A DNA stretch of 64,000 nt, from the NCBI GenBank assembly GCA_014268975.2, contig CP077096.1, positions 2,765,501-2,829,500 of the forward strand, written 5' to 3'. The position numbers were made by a program, and so were the translations under genes. Position 1 is the stretch's first letter; each line of letters starts with the position of its first letter. The notes beneath the pieces were generated by a model. That model was not told the origin of the DNA and did no database searches. It saw nothing but the letters and a program-made list of their open reading frames with translations. Below are positions 25,121 to 33,866 of the stretch, piece after piece. This DNA is from Pseudomonas wayambapalatensis. Lineage in GTDB: Bacteria; Pseudomonadota; Gammaproteobacteria; Pseudomonadales; Pseudomonadaceae.

Positions 25121-25165
25121 GGTGGATCAATCGCAGCGGCGGTTTACCGCTGCGATCGATCCACC
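25121..25165. terminator. Strong 19-bp hairpin downstream of ppnN
   Basis: GGTGGATCAATCGCAGCGG (25121-25139) faces CCGCTGCGATCGATCCACC (25147-25165) with one mismatch and a 7-nt loop. It lies 31 bp beyond the ppnN stop codon on the minus strand. There is no T-run, so it may be an mRNA-stabilising or Rho-assisted 3' structure, or a repeat unit, and not a simple intrinsic terminator. Confidence 0.55.
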
Positions 25166-25195
25166 AACAGGTTGGCACTGGAGCTGCTGCCCGGC

Positions 25196-26569
25196 TCAGG
25201 TCACGACCTGGTAGCACGGCACATAAGCCGCACCGCCGGGCAGTTTCATCCGGTGCTGGTCGACGAAGGCCTGCAGCAATCTGCCCAACGGGTCGAGGAT
25301 CGCCTGATCGCCGCGGATCTGGTATGGGCCGTGTTCCTCGATCAGGCGAATGCCCTTGTCCTTGACGTTGCCGGCGACGATGCCGGAAAACGCCCGACGC
25401 AGGTTGGCGGCCAGCTCATGGGGCGGCAGGTCGCGGCGCAGGGCGAGATCGGCCATGTTCTGGTGGGTCGGATCGAACGGGTGCTGGAAGCCACCGTCGA
25501 TCTTCAGCAGCCAGTTGAAGTGGAAGGCGTCGTTGCGCTCGCGGCGGAACTGCTTGACCGTCTTGAGCCCTTCGACCATGTGCCGGGCGACTTCGGCCGG
25601 ATTGTCGATGATGATCTGGTAATGGCGCTGCGCCGCTTCGCCGAGGGTGGCGCCGACGAAGGCATGCAGTTGCTGCAGGAACGGCTCGGCGCTGCGCGGG
25701 CCGGTGAGAATGACCGGGAAGGGCAGTTCCTGGTTGTCCGGGTGCATGAGGATGCCGAGCAGGTACAGGAATTCCTCGGCCGTCCCAGCGCCTCCGGGGA
25801 AGATGATGATGCCGTGGCCGACGCGGACAAAGGCCTCCAGACGTTTCTCGATATCCGGCAGGATCACCAGCTCGTTGACGATGGGATTCGGCGCTTCGGC
25901 AGCGATGATGCCCGGCTCGGTCAGGCCCAGGTAGCGGCTGCCGTGCATGCGCTGCTTGGCGTGGGCGATGGTCGCGCCTTTCATCGGGCCCTTCATGACG
26001 CCCGGGCCGCAACCGGTGCAGACGTCCAGCTTGCGCAGGCCCAGTTCATGGCCGACTTTCTTGGTGTACTGGTATTCCTCGCTGCTGATCGAGTGACCGC
26101 CCCAGCACACCACCATCTTCGGCTCCACGCCCGGACGCAGGGTGCGGGCGTTGCGCAGCAGGTGGAATACGTAGTCGGTGATGCCCTGGGAGCTTTCCAG
26201 GTCGATGCGCTGGCTGGCCAGTTCGCTTTCGGTGTAGACGATGTCGCGCAGGGCGCTGAACAGCATTTCGCGGGTGCTGGCGATCATCTCGCCATCGACG
26301 AAGGCATCGGCCGGGGCGTTGAGCAATTCCAGGCGCACGCCGCGATCTTGCTGGTGGATGCGGACCTCGAAGTCCTTGTAGGCCTCAAGGATGGTCTTGG
26401 CATTGTCGACATGGGCGCCGGTGTTGAGGATAGCCAGGGCGCACTGGCGGAACAGGGTGTAGAGACTGCCGGTACCGACTTCGCTCAGTTGTTGGACTTC
26501 ACGTTGCGACAGCGTCTCCAGGCTGCCTTTGGGGCTGACGGAGGCGTTGATGACATTGCGTTGGGGCAT
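25196..26569 (-). CDS. ppnN: Nucleotide 5'-monophosphate nucleosidase (YgdH/PpnN)
   Basis: A cytoplasmic enzyme of 457 residues matching PpnN (YgdH), which hydrolyses nucleoside 5'-monophosphates to base and ribose 5-phosphate. The LOG/lysine-decarboxylase-like fold is seen in the 'PGGAGTAEEFLYLLGIL' motif and in 'CTGCGPGVMKGPMKGA'. N- and C-terminal regulatory domains flank it, and the length is that of the E. coli protein. In E. coli the enzyme is regulated by (p)ppGpp. It stands alone, 120 bp from pncB. Its link to nucleotide salvage fits the neighbouring NAD-salvage genes. Confidence 0.93.
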   Translation of the reverse strand: MPQRNVINASVSPKGSLETLSQREVQQLSEVGTGSLYTLFRQCALAILNTGAHVDNAKTILEAYKDFEVRIHQQDRGVRLELLNAPADAFVDGEMIASTREMLFSALRDIVYTESELASQRIDLESSQGITDYVFHLLRNARTLRPGVEPKMVVCWGGHSISSEEYQYTKKVGHELGLRKLDVCTGCGPGVMKGPMKGATIAHAKQRMHGSRYLGLTEPGIIAAEAPNPIVNELVILPDIEKRLEAFVRVGHGIIIFPGGAGTAEEFLYLLGILMHPDNQELPFPVILTGPRSAEPFLQQLHAFVGATLGEAAQRHYQIIIDNPAEVARHMVEGLKTVKQFRRERNDAFHFNWLLKIDGGFQHPFDPTHQNMADLALRRDLPPHELAANLRRAFSGIVAGNVKDKGIRLIEEHGPYQIRGDQAILDPLGRLLQAFVDQHRMKLPGGAAYVPCYQVVT

Positions 26570-26690
26570 CTAAGTCTTTCCTGTGCGGGTAAAACATCCT
26601 TCTTTGACAACACCATACCGACAATTGCACGCGGCAACGAGGGGGGAAGGCAAAGATTCGGCGCTTGGCTCATTGCCAGCGCACGACGGC

Positions 26691-27893
26691 TCAGACGGGC
26701 ACCTTGAACACATGGCGCAGGTAGGCGACGAAATTCGCGTCCCGGCACTGCGTCTTGCCGGGGCTGTCGGAGATTTTTGCGACAGGGGCGCCGTTGCAGG
26801 CGGTCATCTTGATCACCACGTTCATTGGCGTCACGCCGGGAATGTCACACGTCAGGTTGGTGCCGATGCCGAAGCTGACGTTGATCCGCCCGTGCAGCGC
26901 GCGGTAGAGCTGCAATGCCTTCGCGAAATCCAGGCCGTCGGAGAAGATCAGGGTCTTGCTCAGCGGGTCGATGCCCAGGCGCTCATAGTGCGCGATGGCT
27001 TTTTCCGCCCAGGCCAGGGGATCGCCGGAGTCGTGGCGCAGGCCATCGAAGAGCTTGCCGAAATACAGGTCGAAGTCCTTCACGAAGGCATCCATGCCGA
27101 TGCAGTCGGTCAGGGCGATGCCGAGCAAGCCCCGGTATTCACGCACCCAGCATTCCAACGCCGCGACCTGGCTATCGACCAGACGCGGACCGAGTTGCTG
27201 GTGGGCCATGAACCATTCGTGGGCCATGGTGCCGATGGGTTTGAGTTCGTATTCCCGGGCCAGGTGGACATTGCTGGTGCCAACGAAACGTCCGGGGAAG
27301 TCGCGCTTGAGGATATGCACTACCTGATCCTGTACAGGATAGGAGAAGCGTCGGCGGGTACCGAAGTCAGCGAGCTGGAACCCTGCCAGCTCATCGCTGC
27401 TGGCGTGCGTCTTGAGCCAGTCGAGTTTCTGGTACAGGCGCTCGCCCACCTGCGCCATCGTCACTTCGCGATAGCGGTAGCGATTACGAACCTCGCAAAT
27501 GATTGCCAGTAACGGGATTTCATAGAGGATCACGTGCAGCCAGGGGCCGCGAATACGGATCGCCAGTTGCCCCGCATCGTCCAGTCCGACCTGGACATAG
27601 CGCAGGTTGAAGCGAAACAGGCTGAGGAAACGAATGAAGTCCGGCTTGATGAAGGGGATTTTTTCCAGGTAGGCCAGTTGGTCGTGGGTCACCGAGACCT
27701 CGGCCAACTGTTCGATCTGGTAGCGGATCTCGGCAAGGTAGGGCGAGAGGTCTTCGTCGTTGCGGCAGCGCAACTCCCACTCCACCTCGGCGTTGGGGTA
27801 GTTGTGCAGCACCGCCTGCATCATGGTGATCTTGTAAAAGTCGGTGTCCAGCAGGTTCTGGATAATCCGTGGGGCAAAAACGTCGTTGCTCAT
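26691..27893 (-). CDS. pncB: Nicotinate phosphoribosyltransferase
   Basis: A 400-residue enzyme that joins nicotinate and PRPP to give nicotinate mononucleotide in the Preiss-Handler NAD salvage route. Typical features are '[26 protein letters not shown]', '[21 protein letters not shown]', 'GTSNVHLA' (with the phosphorylated His) and '[23 protein letters not shown]'. It overlaps pncA by 4 bp (ATGA at 27890-27893), which makes an obvious operon: nicotinamide to nicotinate to NaMN. NrtR, encoded divergently, is the probable repressor. Confidence 0.96.
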   Translation of the reverse strand: MSNDVFAPRIIQNLLDTDFYKITMMQAVLHNYPNAEVEWELRCRNDEDLSPYLAEIRYQIEQLAEVSVTHDQLAYLEKIPFIKPDFIRFLSLFRFNLRYVQVGLDDAGQLAIRIRGPWLHVILYEIPLLAIICEVRNRYRYREVTMAQVGERLYQKLDWLKTHASSDELAGFQLADFGTRRRFSYPVQDQVVHILKRDFPGRFVGTSNVHLAREYELKPIGTMAHEWFMAHQQLGPRLVDSQVAALECWVREYRGLLGIALTDCIGMDAFVKDFDLYFGKLFDGLRHDSGDPLAWAEKAIAHYERLGIDPLSKTLIFSDGLDFAKALQLYRALHGRINVSFGIGTNLTCDIPGVTPMNVVIKMTACNGAPVAKISDSPGKTQCRDANFVAYLRHVFKVPV

Positions 27894-28540
27894 GGGCGGG
27901 GCTCCTTGAACAGTGCGAGCTGGCGGTCCAGCTCGCCTTCATCGGCGCACAGTACTACCCCGGCGGCAGCCAGCTCGCTGCAGGCAGCTTTGGCGCCGGC
28001 GTCGCTTAGTGCTCGGCAGGCGGGCAGGTAGAGCAGCACATGGACTCCGGCGCGGTTCAGTTGCAGCGCGGTGGCGCGCACGCAGTAATCCAGGGCCAGG
28101 CCGCCGACCAGCACGACCTCGACGGCGTGAACCTTGAGGTACTCGATCACCCCGGTGGAGCGGCGCTCGGCCAGGTCGTGGTAGCAGGCGCCGTAGGGGT
28201 GCAGGTCGGGCTCCACGCCTTTCCAGACGAAATAGTCGTAATCGATCGGGGCAGGCAGGCCGTGCAGCAGTTCGAAACCTGGTGTGCCGGGCACGCAGTG
28301 GCTGACCCAGGTGAGGTCGGCGTTGGTCAATGCCAATGGCTGAAGCATCTGCGCGGCATCGCCCACCACCCAGGCGGCATTGGCTGGGTGGGCATCCTTG
28401 CTGCCCAGGCGCAGGTCGGCACGACTTGCCATGGCATTGAGCGCCGGTGCGATCAGGTGACCGCCGGGTACCGGCAGCTCCTGCGGGGCGTTGGCGGTAA
28501 AGCCGTTCTGGGCATCGACGTCGAAACTGGCGATCTTCAT
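27890..28540 (-). CDS. pncA: Nicotinamidase
   Basis: A cysteine hydrolase of 216 residues that deamidates nicotinamide to nicotinate. The start '[14 protein letters not shown]' carries the catalytic Asp9 before QN, metal ligands lie in 'RLGSKDAHP', and the nucleophile Cys is in '[13 protein letters not shown]'. I use the ATG at 28540, preceded by GAGGT at good spacing; the frame upstream to 28576 adds 12 residues not typical of the family. First gene of the pncA-pncB operon, divergent from nrtR. Confidence 0.94.
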   Translation of the reverse strand: MKIASFDVDAQNGFTANAPQELPVPGGHLIAPALNAMASRADLRLGSKDAHPANAAWVVGDAAQMLQPLALTNADLTWVSHCVPGTPGFELLHGLPAPIDYDYFVWKGVEPDLHPYGACYHDLAERRSTGVIEYLKVHAVEVVLVGGLALDYCVRATALQLNRAGVHVLLYLPACRALSDAGAKAACSELAAAGVVLCADEGELDRQLALFKEPRP

Positions 28541-28674
28541 CAGGACTACCTCAACTGGAATGCCTATATATTTCATCTGGTGTTATAAGTGTGTCAAGCG
28601 TCCTTGTTTATGGAGTAGGGCTTGCATCACAAAAAATACCTGGTGGAATATGGGGTGTGGAACGAGGAGTCGAG

Positions 28675-29376
28675 ATGAGCGCAGTTGAAGTCATGGCCAG
28701 CGTGGATATCGTTGCGCTGCGCCTTGCCCCGGATTTGCAGGGGTTGCAGGTGTTGTTGCACCGCCGCGATCGAGAGCCGCATCGGGGGCAGTGGGCCTTG
28801 CCGGGTGTCATCGTCAACGGCAGCACGCCGGACAATAGCCTGGATGCGGCGGCCGAGCGGGCGCTGCAAGAGAAGGCACAGGTTCGGCCTCGGTACATGG
28901 AGCAGGTCGGCACCGAAGGCAACGCGTTTCGTGATCCGCGTGGTTGGTCGTTGAGTACCTACTACCTGGCATTGCTCGATCCGGTGCAGGCCATCGTCGG
29001 GGAGCAGTTGGCTTTCTTCGACCTCGACAGCCTATCGACCCGCAAAGTGCTGTTGCCGTTCGATCATGGGCTGCTGGTCCAGCGCACCCGCGAGCGGCTG
29101 GCGGCCAAGAGCCTGTACAGCAGCCTGCCTCTGTATCTGCTGCCGACGCGTTTCACGGTGCTCGATGCGCTGGGTGCGGCGCAAGCGTGCCTGGGGCGGC
29201 CGGTGAACAACACGTCGTTGCGCAAACGTCTGGAGCGTCTGAGGGAGGCAGGCTGGGTGCGTGATACCGGCGAACGCAATCAGCCACGACTGGGCCGGCC
29301 CCAACAGCTTTACGAGTACCTACCGCAAGGCGTGGGTCCGTTTCTGTTCGACCGTAGCCTGTTGCCGGAAGCATGA
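28675..29376 (+). CDS. nrtR: NrtR, Nudix-related regulator of NAD metabolism
   Basis: A 233-residue protein with an N-terminal Nudix fold (about 1-150, with 'LPGVIVNGSTPDNSLDAAAERALQEKA', degenerate at the catalytic Nudix box) and a C-terminal winged helix ('NNTSLRKRLERLREAGWVRDTGERNQPRLGRPQQLYEY'). This is the NrtR arrangement: the Nudix part senses ADP-ribose and the wing binds NAD-salvage promoters. The ATG at 28675 follows CGAGGAG. It faces pncA-pncB across 134 bp, where its operator is expected, although I see no clear dyad there. Confidence 0.92.
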   Translation: MSAVEVMASVDIVALRLAPDLQGLQVLLHRRDREPHRGQWALPGVIVNGSTPDNSLDAAAERALQEKAQVRPRYMEQVGTEGNAFRDPRGWSLSTYYLALLDPVQAIVGEQLAFFDLDSLSTRKVLLPFDHGLLVQRTRERLAAKSLYSSLPLYLLPTRFTVLDALGAAQACLGRPVNNTSLRKRLERLREAGWVRDTGERNQPRLGRPQQLYEYLPQGVGPFLFDRSLLPEA

Positions 29377-29441
29377 AGGCTCAAGCATGGCGTTTGGCGG
29401 CCGATATAGCGGTCAGGTCAAAATCCTTGCGGAGAAGGAAA

Positions 29442-29873
29442 ATGGTAGGGATCACAAGTGTCAACGTCACTGGCGTGAACGTGCAGTCGTCTGCGCTGCA
29501 GACGGCCGCCCAGGCCAGCGACACTGAAAAGAGCAGCAGCTCGGCTGGCGGCGCCCAGGTCGCCATGCCGGCACCGTCTGACAAGGCCGACAAGGCCAAG
29601 AGCAGCGGCAGCAGCAGCGAGCCGTCACACATCCGCCAGTTGCGTGAGCTGATCAAGCAAATGCAGAAGCAGCTGGCCGACGCCCAGAAGCGGCTGTCCG
29701 AGGTTCAGGCGCAACCGATGGACGAGAAGGCCAAGCTGGCTGCGGTGGCGGGTGTCCAGGCGCAGATCGCGACCATCAGCGGTCAGATCCAGCAGGCGAC
29801 CGCGCAGTTGCTGCAGGCCTTGAGCAAGCTGAACAGCAGTAGCTCCGGCAACTTGATCAGCACCATTGCCTGA
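29442..29873 (+). CDS. FlxA-like coiled-coil protein
   Basis: A 143-residue protein starting at the ATG at 29442 after GGAGAAGGAA; the open frame upstream overlaps the end of nrtR. The first 65 residues are rich in Ser, Ala and Lys and probably disordered. The centre is a heptad coiled coil ('HIRQLRELIKQMQKQLADAQKRLSEVQ') and the end repeats Gln-rich helix ('AQIATISGQIQQATAQLLQALSK'). This resembles FlxA-like proteins, whose function is poorly known. There is no signal peptide. It may be cotranscribed with nrtR, but a functional link is not evident. Confidence 0.65.
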   Translation: MVGITSVNVTGVNVQSSALQTAAQASDTEKSSSSAGGAQVAMPAPSDKADKAKSSGSSSEPSHIRQLRELIKQMQKQLADAQKRLSEVQAQPMDEKAKLAAVAGVQAQIATISGQIQQATAQLLQALSKLNSSSSGNLISTIA

Positions 29874-29884
29874 GGGTGAGGGCA

Positions 29885-29906
29885 GGCGGACCCGCAACGG
29901 GCCGCC
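29885..29906. terminator. Hairpin between convergent genes
   Basis: GGCGG-A-CCCG (29885-29894) pairs with CGGG-CCGCC (29898-29906), with one bulged A. It lies between the FlxA-like gene (stop 29873) and pbpG (stop 29921), which converge, and may serve both. Confidence 0.5.
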
Positions 29907-29920
29907 CTGAACCTGGTGAC

Positions 29921-30847
29921 TTACTCGGACGCCACGCGCGAGCGGTTCTGGCGGTCTGACTTGTACTGCATCGCCACCGCCGGCGCCGCCTTGGCCGAGC
30001 CGGTTTCCAGCCATTGGCGCAGGCGCCCGGCATCGGCGAAGTGGGTGTACTTGCCGTAGGCGTCGAGAATCACCATCGCCACCGGGCGGTTGTCCATCTT
30101 GGTCAGCAGTACCAGGCAGTGCCCCGCCTCGTTGGTGAAGCCGGTCTTGGTCAGCTTGATGTCCCAGTTGCTCTTGTTCACCAGATGATCGGTGTTGCGA
30201 AAGCCCAGGGTGTAGTTGGGTTTGCGGAAGGCTACGGTCTTCTCGCGGGTGGTCGAGAGCTCGCTGAGCAGCGGGTAGTTGCGCGAGGCGATCAGCAGCT
30301 TGGCCAGGTCATGGGCGGTGGACACGTTTTGCGTCGACAGGCCGGTTGGCTCGACGTAGCGAGTATGGCTCATGCCCAGGCTACGAGCCTTGGCGTTCAT
30401 CGCCTTGATGAACGCGCCATAGCCGCCGGGATAATGGTTGGCCAGGGTATTGGCCGCGCGGTTTTCCGATGACATCAGGGTAATCAGCAGGGTTTCGCGA
30501 CGGTTCAGTTCGCTGCCGGGGCGTACGCGCGAAAAGACACCCTTGAGGTCAGGGTTGTTGGCGATGGTCATGGTGAGCATCTCGTCCATCGGCAGCTTGG
30601 CGTCGAGCACCACCATGGCGGTCATCAGCTTGGTGACCGAAGCGATGGGCACCACGCGGTCGGCGTGGCTGGAGTACAGCTCTTTGTTGGTATTCAGGTC
30701 GATCAGCAAGGCGCTGCCGGAAGCCAGGTGCAGTTTGGACGGGTCGCGTTGTGCCTGGGCCGGGGATTGTGCAGCAGCGGTCGACGGAAGGATCGCGGTT
30801 CCTGTGAGCGCCAGCAGCAGGCTGAGGATGGACAGGGAAGTTTTCAC
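29921..30847 (-). CDS. pbpG: D-alanyl-D-alanine endopeptidase (PBP7)
   Basis: A periplasmic low-molecular-weight penicillin-binding protein of 308 residues, the usual PBP7 length. It has a signal peptide ('[26 protein letters not shown]') and the three active-site motifs S70-V-T-K73, S127-E-N129 and K234-T-G236. It cleaves D-Ala-meso-DAP cross-links in peptidoglycan. The best start is the GTG at 30847, which begins the signal peptide; the frame extends to 31096 but that part is atypical. It is transcribed from its own promoter in the 270-bp gap upstream. Confidence 0.92.
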   Translation of the reverse strand: MKTSLSILSLLLALTGTAILPSTAAAQSPAQAQRDPSKLHLASGSALLIDLNTNKELYSSHADRVVPIASVTKLMTAMVVLDAKLPMDEMLTMTIANNPDLKGVFSRVRPGSELNRRETLLITLMSSENRAANTLANHYPGGYGAFIKAMNAKARSLGMSHTRYVEPTGLSTQNVSTAHDLAKLLIASRNYPLLSELSTTREKTVAFRKPNYTLGFRNTDHLVNKSNWDIKLTKTGFTNEAGHCLVLLTKMDNRPVAMVILDAYGKYTHFADAGRLRQWLETGSAKAAPAVAMQYKSDRQNRSRVASE

Positions 30848-31040
30848 GTTGAGGCTCACTAATAGTTGGTATGTCGTTGGCTGTGCAAGGGTTTCCCCCG
30901 AAAACCGCTGCATTGTGGAGTATGGCTCAGCGGCTGTCGATTGCTCGTCCAGGCCCAGCGTCGAAATGAAAAAACCTTCATGCTGTATCGGTTTTTCCCG
31001 CCTGTTGCGACAAATGCTCCCCGCGCTTTCGCATAGGCGA

Positions 31041-31063
31041 AAAAAAGCCCGCCAAAGGCGGGC
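31041..31063 (-). terminator. Intrinsic terminator of the 31120-31302 gene
   Basis: GCCCGCC (31047-31053) pairs with GGCGGGC (31057-31063) with an AAA loop. On the minus strand the stem is followed by six T residues (31041-31046), a classical Rho-independent terminator for the small gene just upstream. Confidence 0.85.
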
Positions 31064-31119
31064 AGAAAGAAGCGTAAGGAGCAACGCACAACACATGAAA
31101 CGGTCAACAAAAACGCTGG

Positions 31120-31302
31120 TCAGGCGGTAAGGGTGCCGGCCTGCAGCTGTTCGGCCATGGCCTGGGCCTTGGCGCGGGAATCCAGAGGGCCGCTGACGGG
31201 CTCGCCGTTGCGCATCAGGTACCAGCAGGCCAGCAGGCCTTGAGCGCGCAAGGGAGCAGGGACAGCACTGCCGACGACAGACATGATGTGGATAGTGGCC
31301 AT
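31120..31302 (-). CDS. Small conserved hypothetical protein (60 aa)
   Basis: A 60-residue protein starting '[33 protein letters not shown]'. A perfect AGGAGG sequence six bases before the ATG at 31302 fixes the start and indicates strong translation. The end '[20 protein letters not shown]' is helical. I do not recognise a family, though the '[27 protein letters not shown]' pattern suggests a small fold that reads like a repeat or DUF of pseudomonads. It has its own intrinsic terminator at 31041-31063. Confidence 0.7.
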   Translation of the reverse strand: MATIHIMSVVGSAVPAPLRAQGLLACWYLMRNGEPVSGPLDSRAKAQAMAEQLQAGTLTA

Positions 31303-31408
31303 GTTGGACCTCCTGTGAAACATGGCCCTACCTTACGCAGCAGCCGACGCTGTTTGAAATCAACTTGCTCGATAGTGGTCATTACTTTTTGTCAACGACA
31401 AGGGCAGG

Positions 31409-31747
31409 TCACCAGCGCGGCGGGCCGTAGTACACCGGCGGCGGGCCGTAGTAGCGGCGATACACCGGCGGTGGCGCGGGTACATAGCGCTCGACGACAT
31501 AGGGCTGGTAATACACCGGCGGCGGGGGCGCCTGCACATAGACCGGAGGCGGCGGATAATAGGCCGGCTGGCGTTCGACATAGACGGTACGGTCATGGCC
31601 GCCGGATACTGCTGCCCCGACTACGGCCCCGACCACGGCTGCACCGAGTACAGGGCCTGGGCCCCAACCGCCGCCATGGGCGGCTGCCTGCCCGCTGACG
31701 GCCAGTGCGCCGACCAGCAGGGCGATTCCGGGGATGAGACGGTTCAT
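31409..31747 (-). CDS. Pro/Tyr-rich secreted protein with glycine zipper
   Basis: A 112-residue exported protein. A signal peptide ('NRLIPGIALLVGALAVSGQAAA') is followed by a Gly/Ala zipper segment ('GPVLGAAVVGAVVGAAVSGG') and then a tail of PPP-V-Y repeats ('PPPPVYVQAPPPPVYYQPYV' and 'PPPVYRRYYGPPPVYYGPP'). It is likely periplasmic or outer-membrane associated. Similar proteins are widespread in pseudomonads without known function. I use the ATG at 31747 behind GAGGA; the longer frame adds a non-signal extension. Confidence 0.75.
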   Translation of the reverse strand: MNRLIPGIALLVGALAVSGQAAAHGGGWGPGPVLGAAVVGAVVGAAVSGGHDRTVYVERQPAYYPPPPVYVQAPPPPVYYQPYVVERYVPAPPPVYRRYYGPPPVYYGPPRW

Positions 31748-31908
31748 GAATGAATCCTCGCGATGACCCCACATTTGGGGCTTATCAATAAGACCGCGAA
31801 ATTGGTAAAGAGAGCACAGGCGCAAGGTAAAGGTTGTGTAAGGGGCGACTGACGGTCAGGTCTGGTACGCTCGCAGAAACGATTCAGTCATCAGCGACAG
31901 GAGCAGAT

Positions 31909-32730
31909 ATGGCGATTGCACCCAGCAGGGACACGACACTGTGCATTTCCCTGGCCGGACGCCCAGGCACTTTCGGTGTGCGTTTCCACAACCACCTCTA
32001 CCAGCAGTTGGGGCTGGACTACTACTACAAGGCCATGACCACCCAGGACCTGCCTGCGGCAGTGAATGGCATCCGCGCCTTGGGTATCCGCGGCTGTGGT
32101 GTGTCCATGCCCTACAAAGAGGCGTGCATGGCCCTGGTGGACGAGATCGATCCCTCCGCGGCGGCTATCGAGTCAGTGAATACGCTGGTCAACACCGACG
32201 GTCACCTGAAAGCCTACAACACAGATTACCTGGCGGTGCGCCAACTGCTGGAGTCGCACGAGGTCGATCCGGCCACGGCCTTTGCCCTGCGCGGTAGCGG
32301 CGGCATGGCCAAGGCGGTGGCCAGTGCACTGCGCGACGCAGGTTTCAGCGAGGGTCTCATCATTGCCCGCAACGAGCAGGCCGGGCGGCAGTTGGCGGAC
32401 ACCTGTGGGTATCGCTGGCAGCGCGAGCTGGGCGACCTGTGCCCACCGATGCTGGTCAACGTTACCCCCATCGGCATGGCTGGCGGCCCGCAGGCGCAGG
32501 AGCTTGCCTTCTCTCGTGAGGCGGTCGAGGCTGCGCAACGGGTGTTCGACGTGGTGGCCATGCCGGCCATGACCCCGCTGATTCTTCTCGCCAAGGAGCT
32601 GGGCAAGCCGGTGATCACCGGACTCGATGTGATCGCGCTGCAGGCGCTGGAGCAGTTCGTGCTGTACACCGGCATCAGGCCGACGTTGGCGCAGGTGGAG
32701 AAAGCGGTCGCTTACGCGCGCGACGCCTGA
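31909..32730 (+). CDS. Shikimate 5-dehydrogenase-like protein
   Basis: A 273-residue homologue of AroE-type shikimate dehydrogenases. The shikimate-site lysine lies in 'GVSMPYKEACMALVDEID' and the catalytic Asp in 'YNTDYLAVRQ'. The NADP-binding turn is 'LRGSGGMAKAVASALRDAG'. The sequence departs from housekeeping AroE ('IESVNTLVNTDG' for the usual IGAVNTL, and a short C-terminus), so it belongs to the HI0607/SdhL-like group, with unclear physiological substrate. ATG at 31909 follows ACAGGAGC. A perfect palindrome lies just after the stop. Confidence 0.85.
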   Translation: MAIAPSRDTTLCISLAGRPGTFGVRFHNHLYQQLGLDYYYKAMTTQDLPAAVNGIRALGIRGCGVSMPYKEACMALVDEIDPSAAAIESVNTLVNTDGHLKAYNTDYLAVRQLLESHEVDPATAFALRGSGGMAKAVASALRDAGFSEGLIIARNEQAGRQLADTCGYRWQRELGDLCPPMLVNVTPIGMAGGPQAQELAFSREAVEAAQRVFDVVAMPAMTPLILLAKELGKPVITGLDVIALQALEQFVLYTGIRPTLAQVEKAVAYARDA

Positions 32731-32738
32731 ACGGGTGC

Positions 32739-32760
32739 CATCACGGGGATCCCCGTGATG
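32739..32760. terminator. Perfect 22-bp palindrome after the shikimate dehydrogenase homologue
   Basis: The eleven bases CATCACGGGGA (32739-32749) are followed directly by their exact inverse (32750-32760). It begins 8 bp after the stop codon at 32730 and lies between convergent genes. It can form a hairpin in both transcripts, but no T-run follows. It could equally be a protein-binding site. Confidence 0.5.
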
Positions 32761-32771
32761 GCTTGAGTACC

Positions 32772-33014
32772 TCAGAAAACCTTTTGCCCGTTGTCCAGTC
32801 GCTCGTCCACCAAGGCGCGGCCGTGCGCGAGAGAAACGTGCTGGGCGTTTTCCAGGTCCGAGAAGAACTTCATCGGCATCGACAGGCGCCTGCTGGTATG
32901 GCCTTCGGGATCGGTGATCAGGCAGCCGGCGGCATAGGGCAGGGGAGAGTCGGGATGGGGCATCACACTGGCGGTGATGATGTGCTTGCGGTACTCACAG
33001 TGAAGGGTTTGCAT
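32772..33014 (-). CDS. Conserved hypothetical protein (80 aa)
   Basis: An 80-residue soluble protein ('MQTLHCEYRKHIITASVMPHPDSPLPYAAGCLITDPEGHTSRRLSMPMKFFSDLENAQHVSLAHGRALVDERLDNG'). I do not recognise a named family. The pattern of alternating strands and a final helix suggests a small alpha/beta fold, as in many pseudomonad single-copy unknowns. It lies 98 bp downstream of gloA on the same strand and may be expressed with it. Confidence 0.65.
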   Translation of the reverse strand: MQTLHCEYRKHIITASVMPHPDSPLPYAAGCLITDPEGHTSRRLSMPMKFFSDLENAQHVSLAHGRALVDERLDNGQKVF

Positions 33015-33112
33015 CGTCCTTACCTCGCTGTGCTGGTTTGGAAGCGCTCACCTCTATGTACCACAGCGAGGGGCCGGAAGTTCCCGGCCCCGACGAGCGT
33101 AACCTGCGTCGG

Positions 33113-33640
33113 TCAGCCCTTCAGTTCGGTCGGCTGGATGACTTCGACCCAGTAGCCATCCGGGTCCTTGACGAACGCCAGGTGGTTCATGCGGCCATCC
33201 TGCAGGCGCTTCTGGAAAGGCACGCCCAGCGCTTCGAAGCGTGCACAGGCCACGCGTACGTCCGGCACCGAGATGCAGATGTGGCCAAAGCCGCGCGGAT
33301 CGGTGTTGCCGTTGTGGTAGGCGAACTCGGCATCGTGCTCGGTGCCGTGGTTGTGGGTCAGCTCCAGCACACCCGGAATCGATTTCATCCACTGGTGACG
33401 TGCGGCGTCATCGGCAGGAATCTGTGCCGGGTCGACCAGGGCCAGGAAGTACAGGCTGAAGGCCGCCTCGGGGAAATCGCGCTTGTCTACCAGGCGAAAG
33501 CCCAGGACGCGGGTGTAGAAGTCCAGCGACTTCTCGATATCCTTGACCCGCAGCATGGTGTGGTTGAAGACGAATTGGGCGGTGGCGGTGTCTGGTTGGG
33601 CAGTGACGCCAGGCAGGATTTGCAGATCGTTCAGGCTCAT
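33113..33640 (-). CDS. gloA: Lactoylglutathione lyase (glyoxalase I)
   Basis: A 175-residue glyoxalase I that isomerises the methylglyoxal-glutathione hemithioacetal to S-lactoylglutathione. Metal-ligand regions appear as 'FNHTMLRVKDIEKSLDFYTRVLGFRLV', 'GVLELTHNHGTE' and 'GFGHICISVPD'. The length and the N-terminal extension match the longer, eukaryote-like zinc-type enzyme known from P. putida. The ATG at 33640 is the conserved start; the frame to 33823 runs through the upstream terminators. Detoxifies methylglyoxal in the cytoplasm. Confidence 0.94.
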   Translation of the reverse strand: MSLNDLQILPGVTAQPDTATAQFVFNHTMLRVKDIEKSLDFYTRVLGFRLVDKRDFPEAAFSLYFLALVDPAQIPADDAARHQWMKSIPGVLELTHNHGTEHDAEFAYHNGNTDPRGFGHICISVPDVRVACARFEALGVPFQKRLQDGRMNHLAFVKDPDGYWVEVIQPTELKG

Positions 33641-33730
33641 GGGGGCTCCAGAGACAAGGCCGGCGCAGACAGCGCCGACGGTGAAAACAGGACGGCCATG
33701 ATACGGCAGTGAAGCGATTGCGCAAATGAA

Positions 33731-33781
33731 AGCGCCCTGCACGAGGCAGGGCGCTGGAATTAGAGGCCCGCATGTGCGGGC
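33731..33781 (-). terminator. Two tandem hairpins after the mvaT-type gene
   Basis: A perfect 10-bp stem AGCGCCCTGC/GCAGGGCGCT (33731-33755, 5-nt loop) follows a second stem GCCCGCA/TGCGGGC (33766-33781). They lie between the MvaT-type gene stop (33867) and the gloA start (33640). On the minus strand the larger stem is followed by TTTCATTT, weakly terminator-like. Together they probably end the MvaT-type transcript. Confidence 0.6.
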
Positions 33782-33866
33782 GCGTGATGGGGTCGCTAGT
33801 CCTTTAGCTGGTTCGATACTCACCCAGGCGATGTGAAAAAACTGTGAAGCAGGCGTGGATGTTTCA

